A DNA stretch of 64,000 nucleotides, taken from Archilochus colubris (Eukaryota; Chordata; Aves; Apodiformes; Trochilidae). The stretch is from the NCBI GenBank assembly GCA_023079485.1, contig CM041084.1, positions 62,963,709 to 63,027,708 of the forward strand. The letters run 5' to 3'. Below the pieces are notes generated by a model, which was not told the DNA's origin, made no database searches, and saw only the letters and a list, made by a program, of their open reading frames with translations. Made by a program: the position numbers and the translations under genes. Positions 34,234-47,739 of the stretch are shown here, in pieces; the stretch's first letter is position 1, and every line of letters begins with the position of its first letter.

Positions 34234-37200
34234 AAAGACTGAACAATTAACAATCCTCATACATCTATGCATCTCCAGTGGCACAAAGTACACACAGGAC
34301 GCTTCAGCAAAAACCTGTGGTGACCTTTCCTGGAGGAAACTTTGGAGGCCTGACCATCTTTTTTTAGAACAGAAATTTGACTAAGCCACAACCAGCTCAG
34401 CATCACTGTAGTTTGGTCTTACTTTTTGAGATCAGCAAGACTATAGCAGTAGCCTGGCCAGCAACTAAAATCTTCCAGGCAGAGGAAGAAATATCTTCTG
34501 TCTGGAATCAATGAGGTGGTTGGCTACAAAGCTGGTTGGCTTTGTAACCAAATACACTCTTTCAATCAAGAAGAGACAGGACACTGAGAAAGATGAAGCT
34601 TTTGTGTAAGTCTGCATGTTCAGATTTTTATTTTTTAAAAAAAACAACACTGTACTGATGCTTCTGTCATCTCTTCTTCTACTTCCTTTGCTTAAGCACA
34701 CAAGCACTTAAGAAAGTACTGGGTCTGGCAGTAGGCTATTTGGGCTGCCAAATGTCAGATCCAGAAAGCAGGACTGTCACATGTGCCAGACTGACTGTCA
34801 CACCTACTCTCCAAAGGTAACATCATATATTTTTCCAAGTCATGCGAGCAATAATATGACATTACATCTCACCATACCATGTGTTCCTTCTCTGCCTCAG
34901 GAGACAGACCAAAAAGAGCCTACAGATCTGTAAGTAAAGGATGCACAACCAATGTCTTACAATGCCTACAATGACTGATAGCTGATTGATACAGTTCAGC
35001 CCAGTATCAGACTACCCTCTTTAATATAAGGGGGATGAACATTTTTTCCAGTGGCAAGCACCTGTCAGCAAGTCAAGCACCACCAGACATGGGTCATTAT
35101 TGGTTAAGCACTTGGCATCGTATAAGCTCTTTAAAGAAGACATGATCCTTCTTTTGGTAGAAGATTTCTTCTTTCTAACTTCTCCAAACAGCCTTCCTTC
35201 TCTGAGGTCTACTCACACCAGCCTTCCCCTTTCAGTAATAACTACTAAGAAAAGGGAAGAAAAAATATTAAGTAAGAAAAATTATGAAATGTGTTTTACT
35301 AACTGGTACAACTACAACAGCAGATCACTGAAATATGCCTTTCTTTCTGTCCCTTCATACTACAAAACTCCCACAGGGCACATCTACCTTACTGCTTTTC
35401 TTCAGATCAGGCATGTAGCTCTGGAAGTAAGGCTCCAGTTAATCTGTCCTGCCTGGGCTTTTGGTTGCACTGTGGGGTGGTCCTGGAGCACATGAACTTC
35501 ACCTCTCCTGGGAGGAAGTAAATGAGGAGCTTTGCATTCTCCAGAACAGGCAGTTTGTGGCACCAGACTGCTCAGAAGTAAAAACAATCCTTAAAGATGC
35601 CTGGTGTGAACCTCAGGATCACAGTCCAAGTTTTTCACTACAGATACTCCCAGTTGGTCAACAATACTTGCTAGCATAGGCATAATCATAAAACCCCAAT
35701 GTTCTGCTGTCATTCATCTTCATGACACCAAATAAGTTGATATTATTATATTCTACTGTAACATTGCAACAGTGTAATAGTGGCAGCAGCCAAAGCATCA
35801 TGAATGAACAATGTCAAGAAGAGAGAGTAGATCAAAGTAGTTTCAGCTACAATAACTAACCTAATTTCTGTAGTTTTACAACAAGTTCCTCTCCTTTTTG
35901 AAATATGTTCTCTTTGTGGTGAGTAAAGAATAGTTATAGACAGGAAAACTGAAACAACAGCAAAAAAGACATTTAAAAGCACCACCTTTGCCCCACTAAA
36001 CTCTATTAAAATAGATAAACTTCAGGCGTTATAAAAATAGCCAGCCGAAAAATTTAGGCAGTGGTGCTTTTTTTCAGGTGATTATGTTGTCATACAAGCT
36101 TATGTCAAATATCACAGTGGGTCTTATGTTCTCCTTCAAAATTGTTACCAAGACCCCCCCAAATCTTGAAATTTGGGGCAATTAATTCAGGAAATAAGAC
36201 AGTCATTGCAGCTTTTTTCAGTGCATGAAAGGGCAAGGATCCTATGACATCAGACCTAATTTCTCTGTTACCTATTAAAAACTACCTGGCAGTTCCTAAG
36301 AAATACCTGGTGATGGAAACCTTCTTGCATTCCCCACAGACGAGACCAACAAAACCTCATTACTTCATCTGTTCTATTTTTGTTAAACAGTTCTGGACCT
36401 GGCAGCAAATTTGTGAGCAGGAGTGACACTGACCACTGTGCTGAGGCCCTGGGCAATGCCAAGTAAAATGCTTTCTCTGTGTTCAAATAGTTGTTGAAAG
36501 CTTCTCTCTCCTTGCATGTGCCTTCCACTGGCCCACCACACAGAAGAGGGCTCTGAGCTCACAGCACGCAGAAAGCTCATGTGCAGAGGAAGTATGTGTA
36601 AAATTCACAGTCTCACTTCACCACGACTGTCCATTTTCATGAATGAAAAGGGCAAAGTCAGCAGGAGAAGCTGGGGGTTGTCACAACTGCTACTATGCTG
36701 TTTGTCCTCCCTCTTCAAGGCATTGTGGATCTGTGTTCATTTCCTTCACAGGTAATTGTTCCTATGTATTAAGCCAGCCAGAACCATGATTTCTAATGTG
36801 GTTAATTTTTAAGACAACACAACTTTGTGCCTAGCTCCTTATTTTGCATTTTTGAGAGCATCTTGAAACGGTCTTTAATAACTGGTCTGTGCATTTAAAC
36901 TACATTCATTAGTGTCTCTACGCATGTAATACAAAAAGTGAGTGGTCCCATGGGTTGGGCTCTAACCCCCCCCCAGTCAGCTGCATAGGCCAGCAGTGTT
37001 CCATCTCCCATACACCCATGTCACATCACTTTGTTTGCCTCTCTCAGGCTCTGTTTGCCTCCTGCAGAACGTGGCAATAAGAGTGAACATGCTGTTGGTT
37101 TGAAAAAGAGGAAAGCCGGAAATGTAAAAAAAACATTCATTAGTAAAGTGTGAAAGAAAAAAAAAAGTAAAATGAATTAGGATATTTTCCCTCCTTAAAA

Positions 37201-40200
37201 GACCATGTAGTCCCACATTAGCAGTGGAGATCATAAAGGCTCATTCCTTGTGGCTTTGTCTGTGATGGGGAGGCAATCCTATGCAGAGTAAGACACCCAC
37301 TCTGAGGAAAGCAATCCCTGTGCTGGGAGCACTCAAACCAGCTCATTGTGATAACATGGGCAAGCCTTTTCCTGCAGACAGGTCACTAATTTCCATTGTT
37401 GTCCTAGATCCAGCTGCCTGCTTCATAAAACTGTTAAGAGTTCAAGGATTTCATGATCTCATCCCGTCTGCTAAATTTCACTGGAGCTGGCCAGTGGATT
37501 CCAACATTACTGCAGGGAAACTGAGAGAGACTGCACACTCCAGAAAAAAAACCAAACTAAAATATGGGTCTTGGCCCATGAAAATGGTGTTGGATTGGCA
37601 AGAAAGGTAAACAAATGGATCTGATGTTAAAATCTGGAACTGCAGTGACAGGTCTGCAAGATTCATTAGTATCAAATCCAAGCATCATCTTGCCCAGAGG
37701 GGTTTATTACACTTTAGCTAGTTTGAAACACAGCTTTACTTGTACTTACTGTGAATCACATTCTGCTTACGAATATTAGGTATATTTTCTGGGGATTTAA
37801 ATTGTAATCTTTCCTCTGTTCCATTTCTTGGAACACATTTGGTTTACTACCAAAACTTGTTTTTGAAATACTGAATTGCAACTGCAGAAAGTGGGACAAC
37901 ATTTTGTTCCTATGCAAGACAGGAAAAGTCTATCTGTAGATTTAGATGCAGATAACAAATTCACATCTGATTCAGATGACACAAGAAAAGTAGGTGTCTG
38001 GGGTTTTTGGGGAAAGGTGAGATAGAAAAAGGGGTTTTCCCCTGCAGGACTGAAACCAAGTTTTTTCCTTAATGTGATTCATAATATAAGACAGATAATG
38101 ACAAGGACAGGAACAAAGCGAGGTTTATGGAACATATGTAAAATGTTGCATATGGTTGTGTATATCTTATTTATTTTGGTGAGCTGAGTTTGTAAACAGA
38201 AAAAAAGTCCCAAATTCTATTTTATTTAGGATATTGTACCTCTTTACATACACATTTATGTACTAACGTGGGCTGCAGTGCAGTCTAATCTCTCCAGCTT
38301 TTATTCTGAACAAAGACAAAATTGCTTTCAACCTGCAAACATTTGTCATGACAAACCTAGCAGTCAACAGTTTCATTTTCTAGCACCAATCACTGTGAAT
38401 TTTAATATTATACTGACTTTTCCTGTAGTCCTGGATATTACATTCAGGGTTTCTCTTGAATGTCTACAGCTAGTGACTGCACCACTACGTAACCTTCCCA
38501 TTACCACCTTCTTGCAGAAAATGAAACCAATCCTTCAGCCAATCTCTACAGGATGACCAAGGTTTGCAAAGAAACCAACCGCATAAATTTCTTTCATATG
38601 GGCAACAGATAACATTCTGCTTCCAGCAATTGGTATATTACTAAAAAAAATGCCAATGATCAGTATGTAATGGCTTTAGAAGAAGCAGAACAATGTCTAA
38701 AAAGCTACAAACACACCTCCTTGTACTAGTTCCCAGAGTCATATTTTACGCTAAAATACACGTGCCTAAATATTTAGATAAACATTTAAATATACTACAA
38801 ACTAGATTAATCAACCTAAGGCTTTAAGAAAAAAATAAGACATTTTTAAAGTCAGCAAATGCCATTATGCTCCTTTGGCCTTATGCTAATCCCTATGACA
38901 GGCAAAATTGTTCCAGCCTTCAGTCCCCCCTGCAGTGGGGATCATTCTTCCACTTCCCCCTTTTTGGGGCATCAAGCCCCCAAATTTGCAGCATAGCATT
39001 TTCAGAAAGACACTCAAACTCTATAGAAAAATTTCATCCACCTGCGAATGTACTACTTTCCTAGGCCTTTTCAAGGTTATTACCATCACCTTCTCATTAC
39101 AATTAAAAGCAAACTGTTCTTCATCATGAAAGAGTGAACTGTTCCCCCTATTCTCCCAAGTTTCAGTGAGTGTGTTTTTCACTGAGCATTGACACATTTG
39201 TGCCATAGAAAAATGTTTAATTTAAAAAATCTTTCACTTTAATTTGAATATTATTTTCAGAAGTGCTTTCCACATACCTGAAAAACTTCCTTAAATTAAC
39301 ATTTACTACTTGAAGTTTGTGTCTTTGAAAAATTATGGCATCTGATCTGCACACAAAAACATGAGATATTTTAATTTCTTGCATCTTTCTGGAGCAGTGA
39401 GGATTACTGACACGTATCAAGAAATGAATCTGGATTCCCTCCACTTCATATTCCATCAACATCCTGAGCCACCCACTGGAAGTGGGAAAAGACTTGTATG
39501 TTAGGGGTTTTCCTGTATCATAAGGTTTTGCTGCTCACTGTCCAGAACCAGGCTCTTTCAGACTCTAAACCACCTATGTGTTTAACTTCAGGGGCTTCAG
39601 GAAGTGAGCAGGTCTGCTCAGATTTGCAAATTCTGCAAACCCGCACAACAAGAACTGTAATTCAAGGTGGTCAGTGGCACCACTGTTAACTGTCTGGAGG
39701 AGTCAAACACATCCCTCTGCTATCCCAGCTCTCCCTCTCTTTGTATTTTCAGGAGCAAGAAGGATAAACCGGCCTTCTACTATTTGTGGTAATCACATGT
39801 TAGTCATAGCATTCTGAAAGGCAAACTGACACATCCACTCATTTTTACTGTTTCCAGTATTTATGATATTATTTATCCAGGACTGTGAAGTAGCTGCCAA
39901 TTATTACTAGAATTTGGCATACAGAAGGCTCATGTATATGAAAAAACAGGATCAAACAATATGCAGCTCATTAAAGGAAGTTTGTAACTCTGTTCCCTGC
40001 CTTAGTATTTTATCTCCTGGAAATATTTACCACACCACCTGATTAGGTTGAGCTGCTTATGTATTTTGAAAATACAAATTATGCCATCAGTCATTCATTG
40101 TATGACAGCAAACTTGCAATTACACGGCTCCACAAGCTCACGCAGTGCACCAAGGCAGGCACAACCCAGCCCCAAGTGTCAGCGCAGCACAACAAGACTA

Positions 40201-41120
40201 CCCAATCTTTACTGATCTTAAAAGAAAACTGGGGAGATAAAACAGCTCGTGCTCTGAAGAACAAAGCTTGAACTGGCTCTAAAACTGTGCAGAAAAAGCA
40301 GAGCTGTGTCTCTCCGGTTTAACTTTGCAGGCAAGGGGGCAACACTTCCCAAGGAAGGAGTTGGCACACTTTCCTATTTATAAGAAAATGGTATCTAAGT
40401 CTCATTTCCCAGAGTTGGGCATTTAGGTCAACAAATTATCAGACCCCAATTCTGTGTTAAAACCTGTCATTCTTTCTTTTCCCACTCCTCCAGCACAGCA
40501 GGTGCAGGGTCAAACTTTTGGACTGTGATGGCTCAACATAATTTGCCCTACTAGCACCAGGAGAGACAGGTAGCTTAAGAACCTTTAGAAATCTACCCAT
40601 AAACTTTTACATTGGTTCTCATTTCTACCTCTCATATCAAACTTTGAGCAAAGAACTTCCCCAACACTGGCAATACTACCTGCAGCAAATTACCAGGCAG
40701 GAAAGCCATTCTGGTGTATATATAAAATTCACGCTGCACAGTATTTATTTCCAGTCTTGTGTATCTATCATAACATAATTAAACAATTCCCTTAATGCAA
40801 AACAGCTGATTTCCTCTCTATTGATGTGATCCACTATCTTGATTCACGTGATACTGGATTCACCCAAGCCTGCCACTCCCTCAGAAAGCTAGCACAAATG
40901 TCATGTCCTATTTAAGATCCAAACGAAGCCTTAAAACACTAAACTAAATCTGCATAAGCCTCACACCTGGCTCTTTCAGAGCAGAAAGCATCATCTGAGC
41001 AAGACTTTCTGCCCTCAGAAGCCCCAACCTAACTGTTTCAGTATAGTGGCATGAAACAGGTAGCTGCAGAGGACTGCTCTTCTGCATCTCCTCGTGATGT
41101 AGAAGGGAACAGCAATTGGC

Positions 41121-41220
41121 CCCGCTCAGATCTGCATGGAGCCAGCGATCTATTTATACAGCTCGAGCGGGTTGGAACTGCATAGAAACTGCAGCCATCC
41201 CTTCAGCTTGAGAGCTGAAG
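41121..41220. repeat. Nested inverted repeats
   Basis: CCCGCTC at 41,121-41,127 pairs with GAGCGGG at 41,165-41,171. Immediately downstream, CTTCAGCT at 41,201-41,208 and AGCTGAAG at 41,213-41,220 form a perfect 8-bp stem with a 4-base loop. The segment has more CpG than its neighbours and contains a TATTTATA word between the first arms. No function is assigned. Confidence 0.55.
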
Positions 41221-41907
41221 AGGGGTGGATGTCTCTAATTCTGATTCCCATGGTGTTCCCTGCAAAAATGACAATCATTTTAATACTGCGTGGGGAAGAA
41301 GTACCAGTGTGATTTGTACATCTTTCTCTATGCCAGCTTCACGATCTTACACCTCAAGGATTATCAGCTTTGCCACTGGGTTTTAGATTCCACATCTGTG
41401 ATTTATAACATGGTCACCTAAATTACATCCAAGATAACACTTCCCTACAAGGTGCAATTAATCAGTAAGCACTTCATGTCTCTCTCTTTTTCTTTTTTTT
41501 TTTTTTTTCAAACCTATGACAATAATGAAACAACAAAAAGTCATTTAGAGTCATACTACATCCAACTGTCATTTGTAAGACTTTAGTGAATTATTAGTCA
41601 CAGATTCTGGTGACAATATAACCCACAAGACTGAAACCTGAGTGGTTTATGCATGTCATCACAGCCTTAGATAAAAATGCCACCTTAGAAAGTGGGAGTA
41701 TTTAATTTTTTAGAATACTTTTGTACTAATATAAAGGATTCACTTATTTTACATCAGTGACTTATTTTCTTAAAGTATTTGTACCTGGTTTAACTTCTAC
41801 AAATGTCTAGTTCTTTTCTTCAGATTTAATAGTGCTGAGTATTTTGAAGTAATTTTGCTAAAGATTGTTAATTAGAATTCCTACAAACCTTTAGGGTTTG
41901 CAGTTTT

Positions 41908-41975
41908 GGGGGGAGGGCTCAGTGGGTTTTCTTGGTTTGGGGGGGGGGGGTTTCCTCTTTTTTTTTTTTTTTTTT
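41908..41975 (+). repeat. G-rich tract followed by T18
   Basis: G-runs of 6, 3, 3 and 12 bases at 41,908-41,950, with loops of up to 12 bases, satisfy a relaxed G-quadruplex pattern on the + strand. A T-run of 18 bases follows at 41,958-41,975. Long homopolymers here are also prone to sequencing and replication slippage, so exact lengths should be taken with caution. Confidence 0.65.
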
Positions 41976-43595
41976 CCAAACCAGGGCACAGCAGTTGCAA
42001 ATGCAAAACTGCAATGCCCTAGTCCCAAACCCCCATTTTTTTTCAGGAAGAGGCATGGATTAGTTATGTCATTTAGTAACAGCTGCCTGGTACAGTGGCT
42101 TCTACTAGGTCTCTGTACAAACCCATGTCTACAGGAGAAATTTTATCTTCTAGTAGAAAGGCTAACCCCCACTGAACACTGTCTGTGTCAAATTCATCAC
42201 AACAACAGGTGTGGACATTACAACTAGTCACATAGTACTATTAACCACATACCAGGACTTGATTACTGACTCTCCTAGTATTAAAAATGCTTCTAAAAAT
42301 GTAACGTTATCAGAGAATAGCACATAAAATAAAAGTCACTGGAATTAAAACCATTATTTTGTATTGCTCCTGTGCAGCTTCCCTGTATTCGTGGATACGT
42401 GCACATACATTAATGAGAACATACAATTTTGGGAAGTGGAGGCCAAAATAAGAAATAGATTTTATGAACAATCAAAGAAGTAGAAATTAAAGAATTGATT
42501 CAGCAAACCAATTAAGAACATGATTAATTTCCATTATCTTCAGTGAAGCTTGACTATGGTTAAAGTGCTTTGTTGAATCAGAATCTTCAAAACAAAGTGC
42601 TCCTCAATCTGTTTATCTGATCACAGCTTTAGGTGAAATGAGACACTTGAAAGGGACTAAATGTAAGGAAATGCTCAGGTTAGCAAACTAAAGCCTTGTA
42701 GGAAATTCTACTAGTTAGGAAAAACCCCAGAGTGGCTTCATAAATTTTCATCACCTCTAGCAGTTTTTGAATAATGGAGTGGTCTTTTTGGCAGCTTCAT
42801 AAAGCTGTAATCTGCACAAGAAGTTCTACAATGTCTCAGCAATTCCTAGGGACTCAGAGCAGTAGGATTGCCTTGCAACACAAGCAGAGATTAATCATTT
42901 TCTAATGCACGGTAATAAATAATGTATCCCCGTAGTACATAAATTAAAGCTGTAATTCCATCACAGTTCTGTGATGACACCAGAAGCCCAGGATGGAATT
43001 TCAGTCTCCTTATGACCAGTCAAGATACACATTATTTCTTTCATTATGTTCTGAGAGCTGATAATGAACTGAAAAGTTCTGAAGGCACTACCAAAAAGAA
43101 GTAACATGTGATTACAAGCAGAAAACAAAGTAATTAAGTCAGATATTACTTGCAGAACTTGCTAAAGTAAGCAGTAAATCCCATCTCTGAAAAGCACACT
43201 CAGCATGTTTGTTAGCAAGGCAAGCAAAGATCACTACTACTATCAAAAAACTGGAAGTTGTTCCAGTACCACAAAGCAATGCCCTCATCATAGTAAACAC
43301 AAAGAACCTGCACGTTAAAGATCAGGTTTTTTTGTTACAGAGTTCTTAAAACACTGAACATAACTGCTTCTAGAACCATACTCACTCTTTTACTCCCTTA
43401 CAGGGACTATCTAACAGGAGCACAATGACAAGCATAAAATATCAGGAGAAAGTCACATTATATCCCAAATCTGTATTCCTATTTAACAAAAAATCTACTG
43501 AACAAAGCAAAATGCTAATGATGAGAAGTGTTTTGTCCTCCTGATGAATGTGTGTGCGAGTGTGTATACACCGTGTGCACTAAAAAATTTTCATA

Positions 43596-44110
43596 CAGAA
43601 TCATCCAGGTTGGAAGGGACCTCTGAGATCATCAAATCCAACCCTTAATCCACTGCCACTGTGGTTACCAGACCATGGCACTGAGTGCCACATCCATCCT
43701 CCACTTAAAAACCTCCAGGAACGGAGAATCCACCACCTCCCGGGGCAGCCCATTCCAATGCCTGATCACCCTCTCTGTAAAGAATTTTTTCCTAATATCC
43801 AACCTAAACCTCCCCTGGCAGAGCTTAAGTCCATGCCCTCTTGTCTTACTGGTAGCTACTTGGGAGAAGAGACCAACCCCCCGCCCCCTGGCTACCCCCT
43901 CCTTTCAGGGAGTTGTAGAGAGTGATGAGGTCTCCCCTGAGCCTCCTCTTCTCCATGCTGAACACCCCCAGCTCCCTCAGCCCTTCCTCACAGGACTTGT
44001 ACTGGATCCCTTCACAGCCTCCTTGCTCTTCTCTGGACCTGCTCCAGCATCTCCATCTCCTTCCTGAACTGAGGGCTGTACTGGACACAGTACTCAAGGT
44101 GTGGTCCTAA
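43596..44110 (-). mobile_element. CR1 LINE, 5'-truncated, antisense
   Basis: An antisense CR1 3' region of about 515 bp. On the + strand it starts AGAATCATCCAGGTTGGAAG (3' end of the element, with the tail reduced to about one unit). It continues through GATCATCAAATCCAACCC, a GGCACTGAGTGCCACATCC block, a GGGCAGCCCATTCCAATGCC block and the GAGCCTCCTCTTCTCCATGC block, to GGACACAGTACTCAAGGTGT. It extends about 190 bp further 5' in the element than the copy at 30.6 kb and matches that copy closely over the shared part. A 130-aa open frame on the + strand here is the reverse complement of the element and not a gene. Confidence 0.95.
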
Positions 44111-45355
44111 ACATGGTCATAAAATTTTTCCTAATAATTGCTTCAGTAAATTTTACAAAGACTCTAAAGAGATTTTACAAGTCTAATAACAAGTATTTTA
44201 ATGGAAGTAAGTTTAGAAGTACTAAGATACAGAGCCAAAATAATCATCTATCTACAGTTAACTTCTGCATTCACTCTTGTCTTTTGTTACCAGTTCCCAT
44301 TATTTTTAGCAAATCCCATGAGATTTCACATAGGTCTAGAGTCAGCTTTCTCTCAGATTTTTTCAGACAAGAAAAAAGATAAGATTCTGACCACCTTACA
44401 CAAACAAGGCATGAAACTTTACAGGATCTCCCATGGCCTGGAGTGGTTCCAGGTTTGGAACCTTCTTTCATGGTATTATTCACAATTTTATCTCCCCATC
44501 ACTACCAACACATTCATGATAATGTGAGACTCCCAAGTCACGCTTCCTCTTTCTCTGCCCCCTTAGGTTTCTAGCTTATGGAATTGTACAGAAAAGTAAA
44601 GAAGGAGAAGCCTGAACATCAGGACAAAAAGTCAAATAAAATGATGCAGAAAGCTGATATTTTTAAAAGCTGAAAACGTGTAAGCATAGAGTAACTGTTT
44701 CTGAATAGCTGATGCTTCTCCACAAGTCATCATATTATTTGTTTCTTACCTCCTAACTCTTTCTCTTTCCACTTCCCCCTTTTATAATGTTACATTATTG
44801 TTCAAACCTGAACACCCGGACTTGTTTCCTACATCCATATTTGAGCATCTTAACAAGAATGGTCTCACACTCAAGAACCCACTCACCTGGAGATACCTAG
44901 TGCTTTTTGCATTCTCTTTCAATCACTTTAATAACGAGCAAGATTTTTAAAAGCTGACTATAACTACTCAAGAGCCCACAAATGCACTTAAGGATGCAAG
45001 AACCAATAGCAAGATTCCAAGAACCCATTTTCTCCCCTTTTGTCTTTCATAACTATCCGTACAAACAAAAAAGTGTGGAAATACATGAGAAAAGGACAAA
45101 GACAGTAAGACAATCAATGCCTAAGCTCCTTGCCTCCATGGCATCTCCACAAGAAGCATATCATCACCTCTAAATAGAAACCTGAAACCTACTCAAGAGA
45201 CTTACATAAGTCATGACTCAAGAACTAAAGCAATGAGTGTCAAAACACTCAAAGACACAATACCCTCTGCTCCTAGTAGTAAAAGAGTAAGGACTGGGAA
45301 TATGCAAAGGAGAATCTCACACTGGAGAAAAACAGCAGTAAAAACTTTTTAGAGA
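44111..45355. other. Gene-free stretch
   Basis: Nothing beyond unique-looking AT-rich DNA is seen. Short frames near 44.1-44.5 kb on + have no domain. The segment separates two antisense CR1 copies. Confidence 0.6.
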
Positions 45356-45480
45356 TCCACAGAACCACAGAATGGATTGGGTTGGAAGAGATATTTAAAG
45401 ATCATCTGCTCCAAACCTTTCCCTGCCACAGATAGGGATAGCTTTCACACGAGATCGGGTTGCTCAAATTCACCCATTCA
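45356..45480 (-). mobile_element. CR1 LINE 3' fragment, antisense, old
   Basis: On the + strand, CCACAGAACCACAGAATGG corresponds to an inverted, decayed CR1 tail. It is followed by GGGTTGGAAGAGATATTTAA, an AGATCATCTGCTCCAAACC block, a CCTGCCACAGATAGGGA block and a GATCGGGTTGCTCAAA block. This matches the CR1 subfamily type with GATCATCTAGTCCAACC and GACCAGGTTGCTCA blocks, which differs from the copies at 30.6 and 43.6 kb. More diverged, so older. Confidence 0.85.
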
Positions 45481-47739
45481 AAACCATCTACACAAGCTAA
45501 GCTACACAACTCAGTGATGGCAGTACATTACTAGAAAATGTTCAACCAGATGTGGAGATTTCTTATGTCTCAAATGTAAGCTCCAGAGGAAGAGGTAACT
45601 TAAGGCCCAAAGTATGCCTCTATCTGCCTTTTAGTGGGGACTCAGAGAAAGAGATGGTTTTGTATAGGATCTCCTAGCCAGCAGGTTTCCTTGCTTATAA
45701 AACAGTGTTCATGAGGAATGGCAGTCTAACACAGAGACTAAAAGGTGACCCTGCAAATAAATGTCAGCTGCAAAATCCAATACTTCTCTTGGTCTGAGCT
45801 GAACAAACACTGTTATATTGACAATGTAAGCAAAATGCTGAGAAGAGAAATAAATCCATGCCCCCCAAAAAAAAAAAAAAAAAAAAAAAAAAAAGGAAGG
45901 AAGAAAAAAACCCCACCCCCTAGAAGTAAGCAAGGGGGAATGTGAGAGGGAGAGGGCACATGGCAAGTTCAGGTTAGTGTAGCTCTGACAGATGCAAGCT
46001 CTTTCCATGCTCATCACCACACCATCTGTGCTTAAGCATAAATGGAAGGGTTCCCTATCATGTTCTCTCTATGCAAATTTCATTTTCACTTTCATATATT
46101 CCCAGGACTATGTGACTTATTAATTCAAATATTTTAAATGATGAAGATATATAATACACCCCATATTGATCCACAATCTCATTACACTGGCCACACAAAT
46201 ACACACTAGACATTGTTCAGAATGCTTTTCTTCCAATCTGGGAATTATGTTACAACACTTGCGCTCTAAATTTAAAGACATCATGCACACCAAACTCTGA
46301 GGACTAGCCTGTTATTTGGTTTTCATTCCTTGCTCATTATCTCAGTACACCACACAAGGTGAGAAGTCACACCAGCAGAAGTTAAAATTTTCAGTGCTTG
46401 CAGCCCAAGGAGAGAAGCAGGACTTCAGAACCATGTAATTACAAGAAGGAAAAAAAAAAGTATGACTAAAGAATCCCGATTTCTGACACAGCACAACTCA
46501 GAAGAAATGCCAGCACTTGCCACAATGAGCTATGTGGTAAGGACTTCCCCACTGATACTACACCCAGAGATGTGGGCTTTTCACTACAGAAAATTCAAAT
46601 TTTCCCCTTGAAAAAAAGGGAGGAGGAGGAAAGAAGAACTCTTCTTAATCATAACATTTTAAAATTGTTTAACTCTACTAACTTAAGACACACAGCCAAT
46701 GAGGTTTTGGGTTGTTGCAACACTCACATTAATACTCCAAAAGCAGAAGCTCTTGCTGCCCATCAGTTTATTGGTGCTGATTTGTTCTTGACAAAATACA
46801 GGATAAATGAACATACTGCTAATACATACTGTGTTAATTATTCTGTAGTGCTATGCAGTAACCCTGACAGAAGTTCAAATTAATTGTGATGGATACCATT
46901 AGAAACAGTGCTATATACATTTTAAATTCATATTCTGTCAAGTTTGCAGATATACCATGCAAGGACTGCTTTGTGAGGCTGAGTTACTGCCTCAAATGAT
47001 CTCACTTTATGCTTTTAAATACTCACATGAGCTAAAAGGCTGCAGACAGGCTAAGTTCAGAAAATCAGTTTCAATGCTGTTCTGTAAATTTCAGCTTGCT
47101 CAGATTCTTTGTTATTGACACCAATTCAGTGAAGAACGTTTACACTGCAAGTGCACATCAGACCTAAAAAGTCAACTGGTTAGTGCACAGCGAGTGCACT
47201 GAGAGTGCCGTGGGGAGGGAGGGCAGACACAGACAACACGCTGCCAAAAACATAGCTTTAGTTCAGAGGAAAAAAATATGACCTCTGGAGCTGCAAGAAC
47301 CACCCCTAGATAGGAACTAGGAGTAAATGGATAAACAGAAGCAATGCTGTGAGTCTACACAGAGTTATTTCCAAAACTCATCCTCCCACGGCTCTACCAA
47401 AAAGCAGCCCGGTGTGCTGTCAGAACACCTTCAGGGCCCTAACACCAGGCAAAACCCCACTTGCTGCTCAGCCCAGCTACCCAGGACACACAGTCCCAGC
47501 CTACAGCCTGTGGTCACAATACAGACCCCTGAAACACCTGAGCCAGCCTGCTGGCCCCTCACCTCCACCTACCCACCCTTCAGTATCCTTCACCCTAGGG
47601 GAAACATGGCAAGGACCTTCTCAGCCCAGGGCACTTCTGCCTTGGTTCCTGCCAGCCCACTGCGAGTTGTGTGGCACAGTTCAACCAGGGTTTGATACTG
47701 AACCTCTCTGAACACAGCAGATCCTACAGCAAACTTCAC
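45481..47739. other. Gene-free stretch with A28 tract
   Basis: No gene is recognisable. An AATAAA at 45,849-45,854 lies 12 bases ahead of a run of 28 A at 45,867-45,894 that grades into a GGAAGGAAG purine patch, probably a microsatellite. The GC-richer segment at 47.35-47.70 kb carries two overlapping + frames of about 120 aa in different phases, rich in Pro, Ser and Thr. Their overlap argues that at most one, and more likely neither, is coding. Confidence 0.6.

Larger units (their letters stand above)
34234..43595. other. Gene-free stretch
   Basis: I see no gene and no clear mobile element in this 9.4 kb. Structural features include an 8-bp-arm inverted repeat at 36,157-36,178 (CCCCAAAT / ATTTGGGG) and an imperfect one at about 38,961-38,986. 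Others are nested inverted repeats at 41,121-41,220, T16 at 41,493-41,508 and the G-rich/T-rich tract at 41,908-41,975. The longest open frame is 131 aa on + at 35.1-35.5 kb. It does not resemble a known protein. Confidence 0.6.

Noticed and set aside
40325..40350. A possible CTCF-type site around GCAAGGGGGCAAC.
   Set aside because: It matches only the GGGGGC centre of the motif. The flanks deviate too much to call.
43675..44067. 130-aa + open frame.
   Set aside because: It is the reverse complement of the CR1 element at 43.6 kb. A related frame occurs opposite the CR1 copy at 30.6 kb, which shows it is repeat-derived.
47327..47711. Two + open frames of about 120 aa.
   Set aside because: They overlap almost fully in different phases, are Pro/Ser/Thr-rich and have no domain. 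The GC-richer composition explains the lack of stops.
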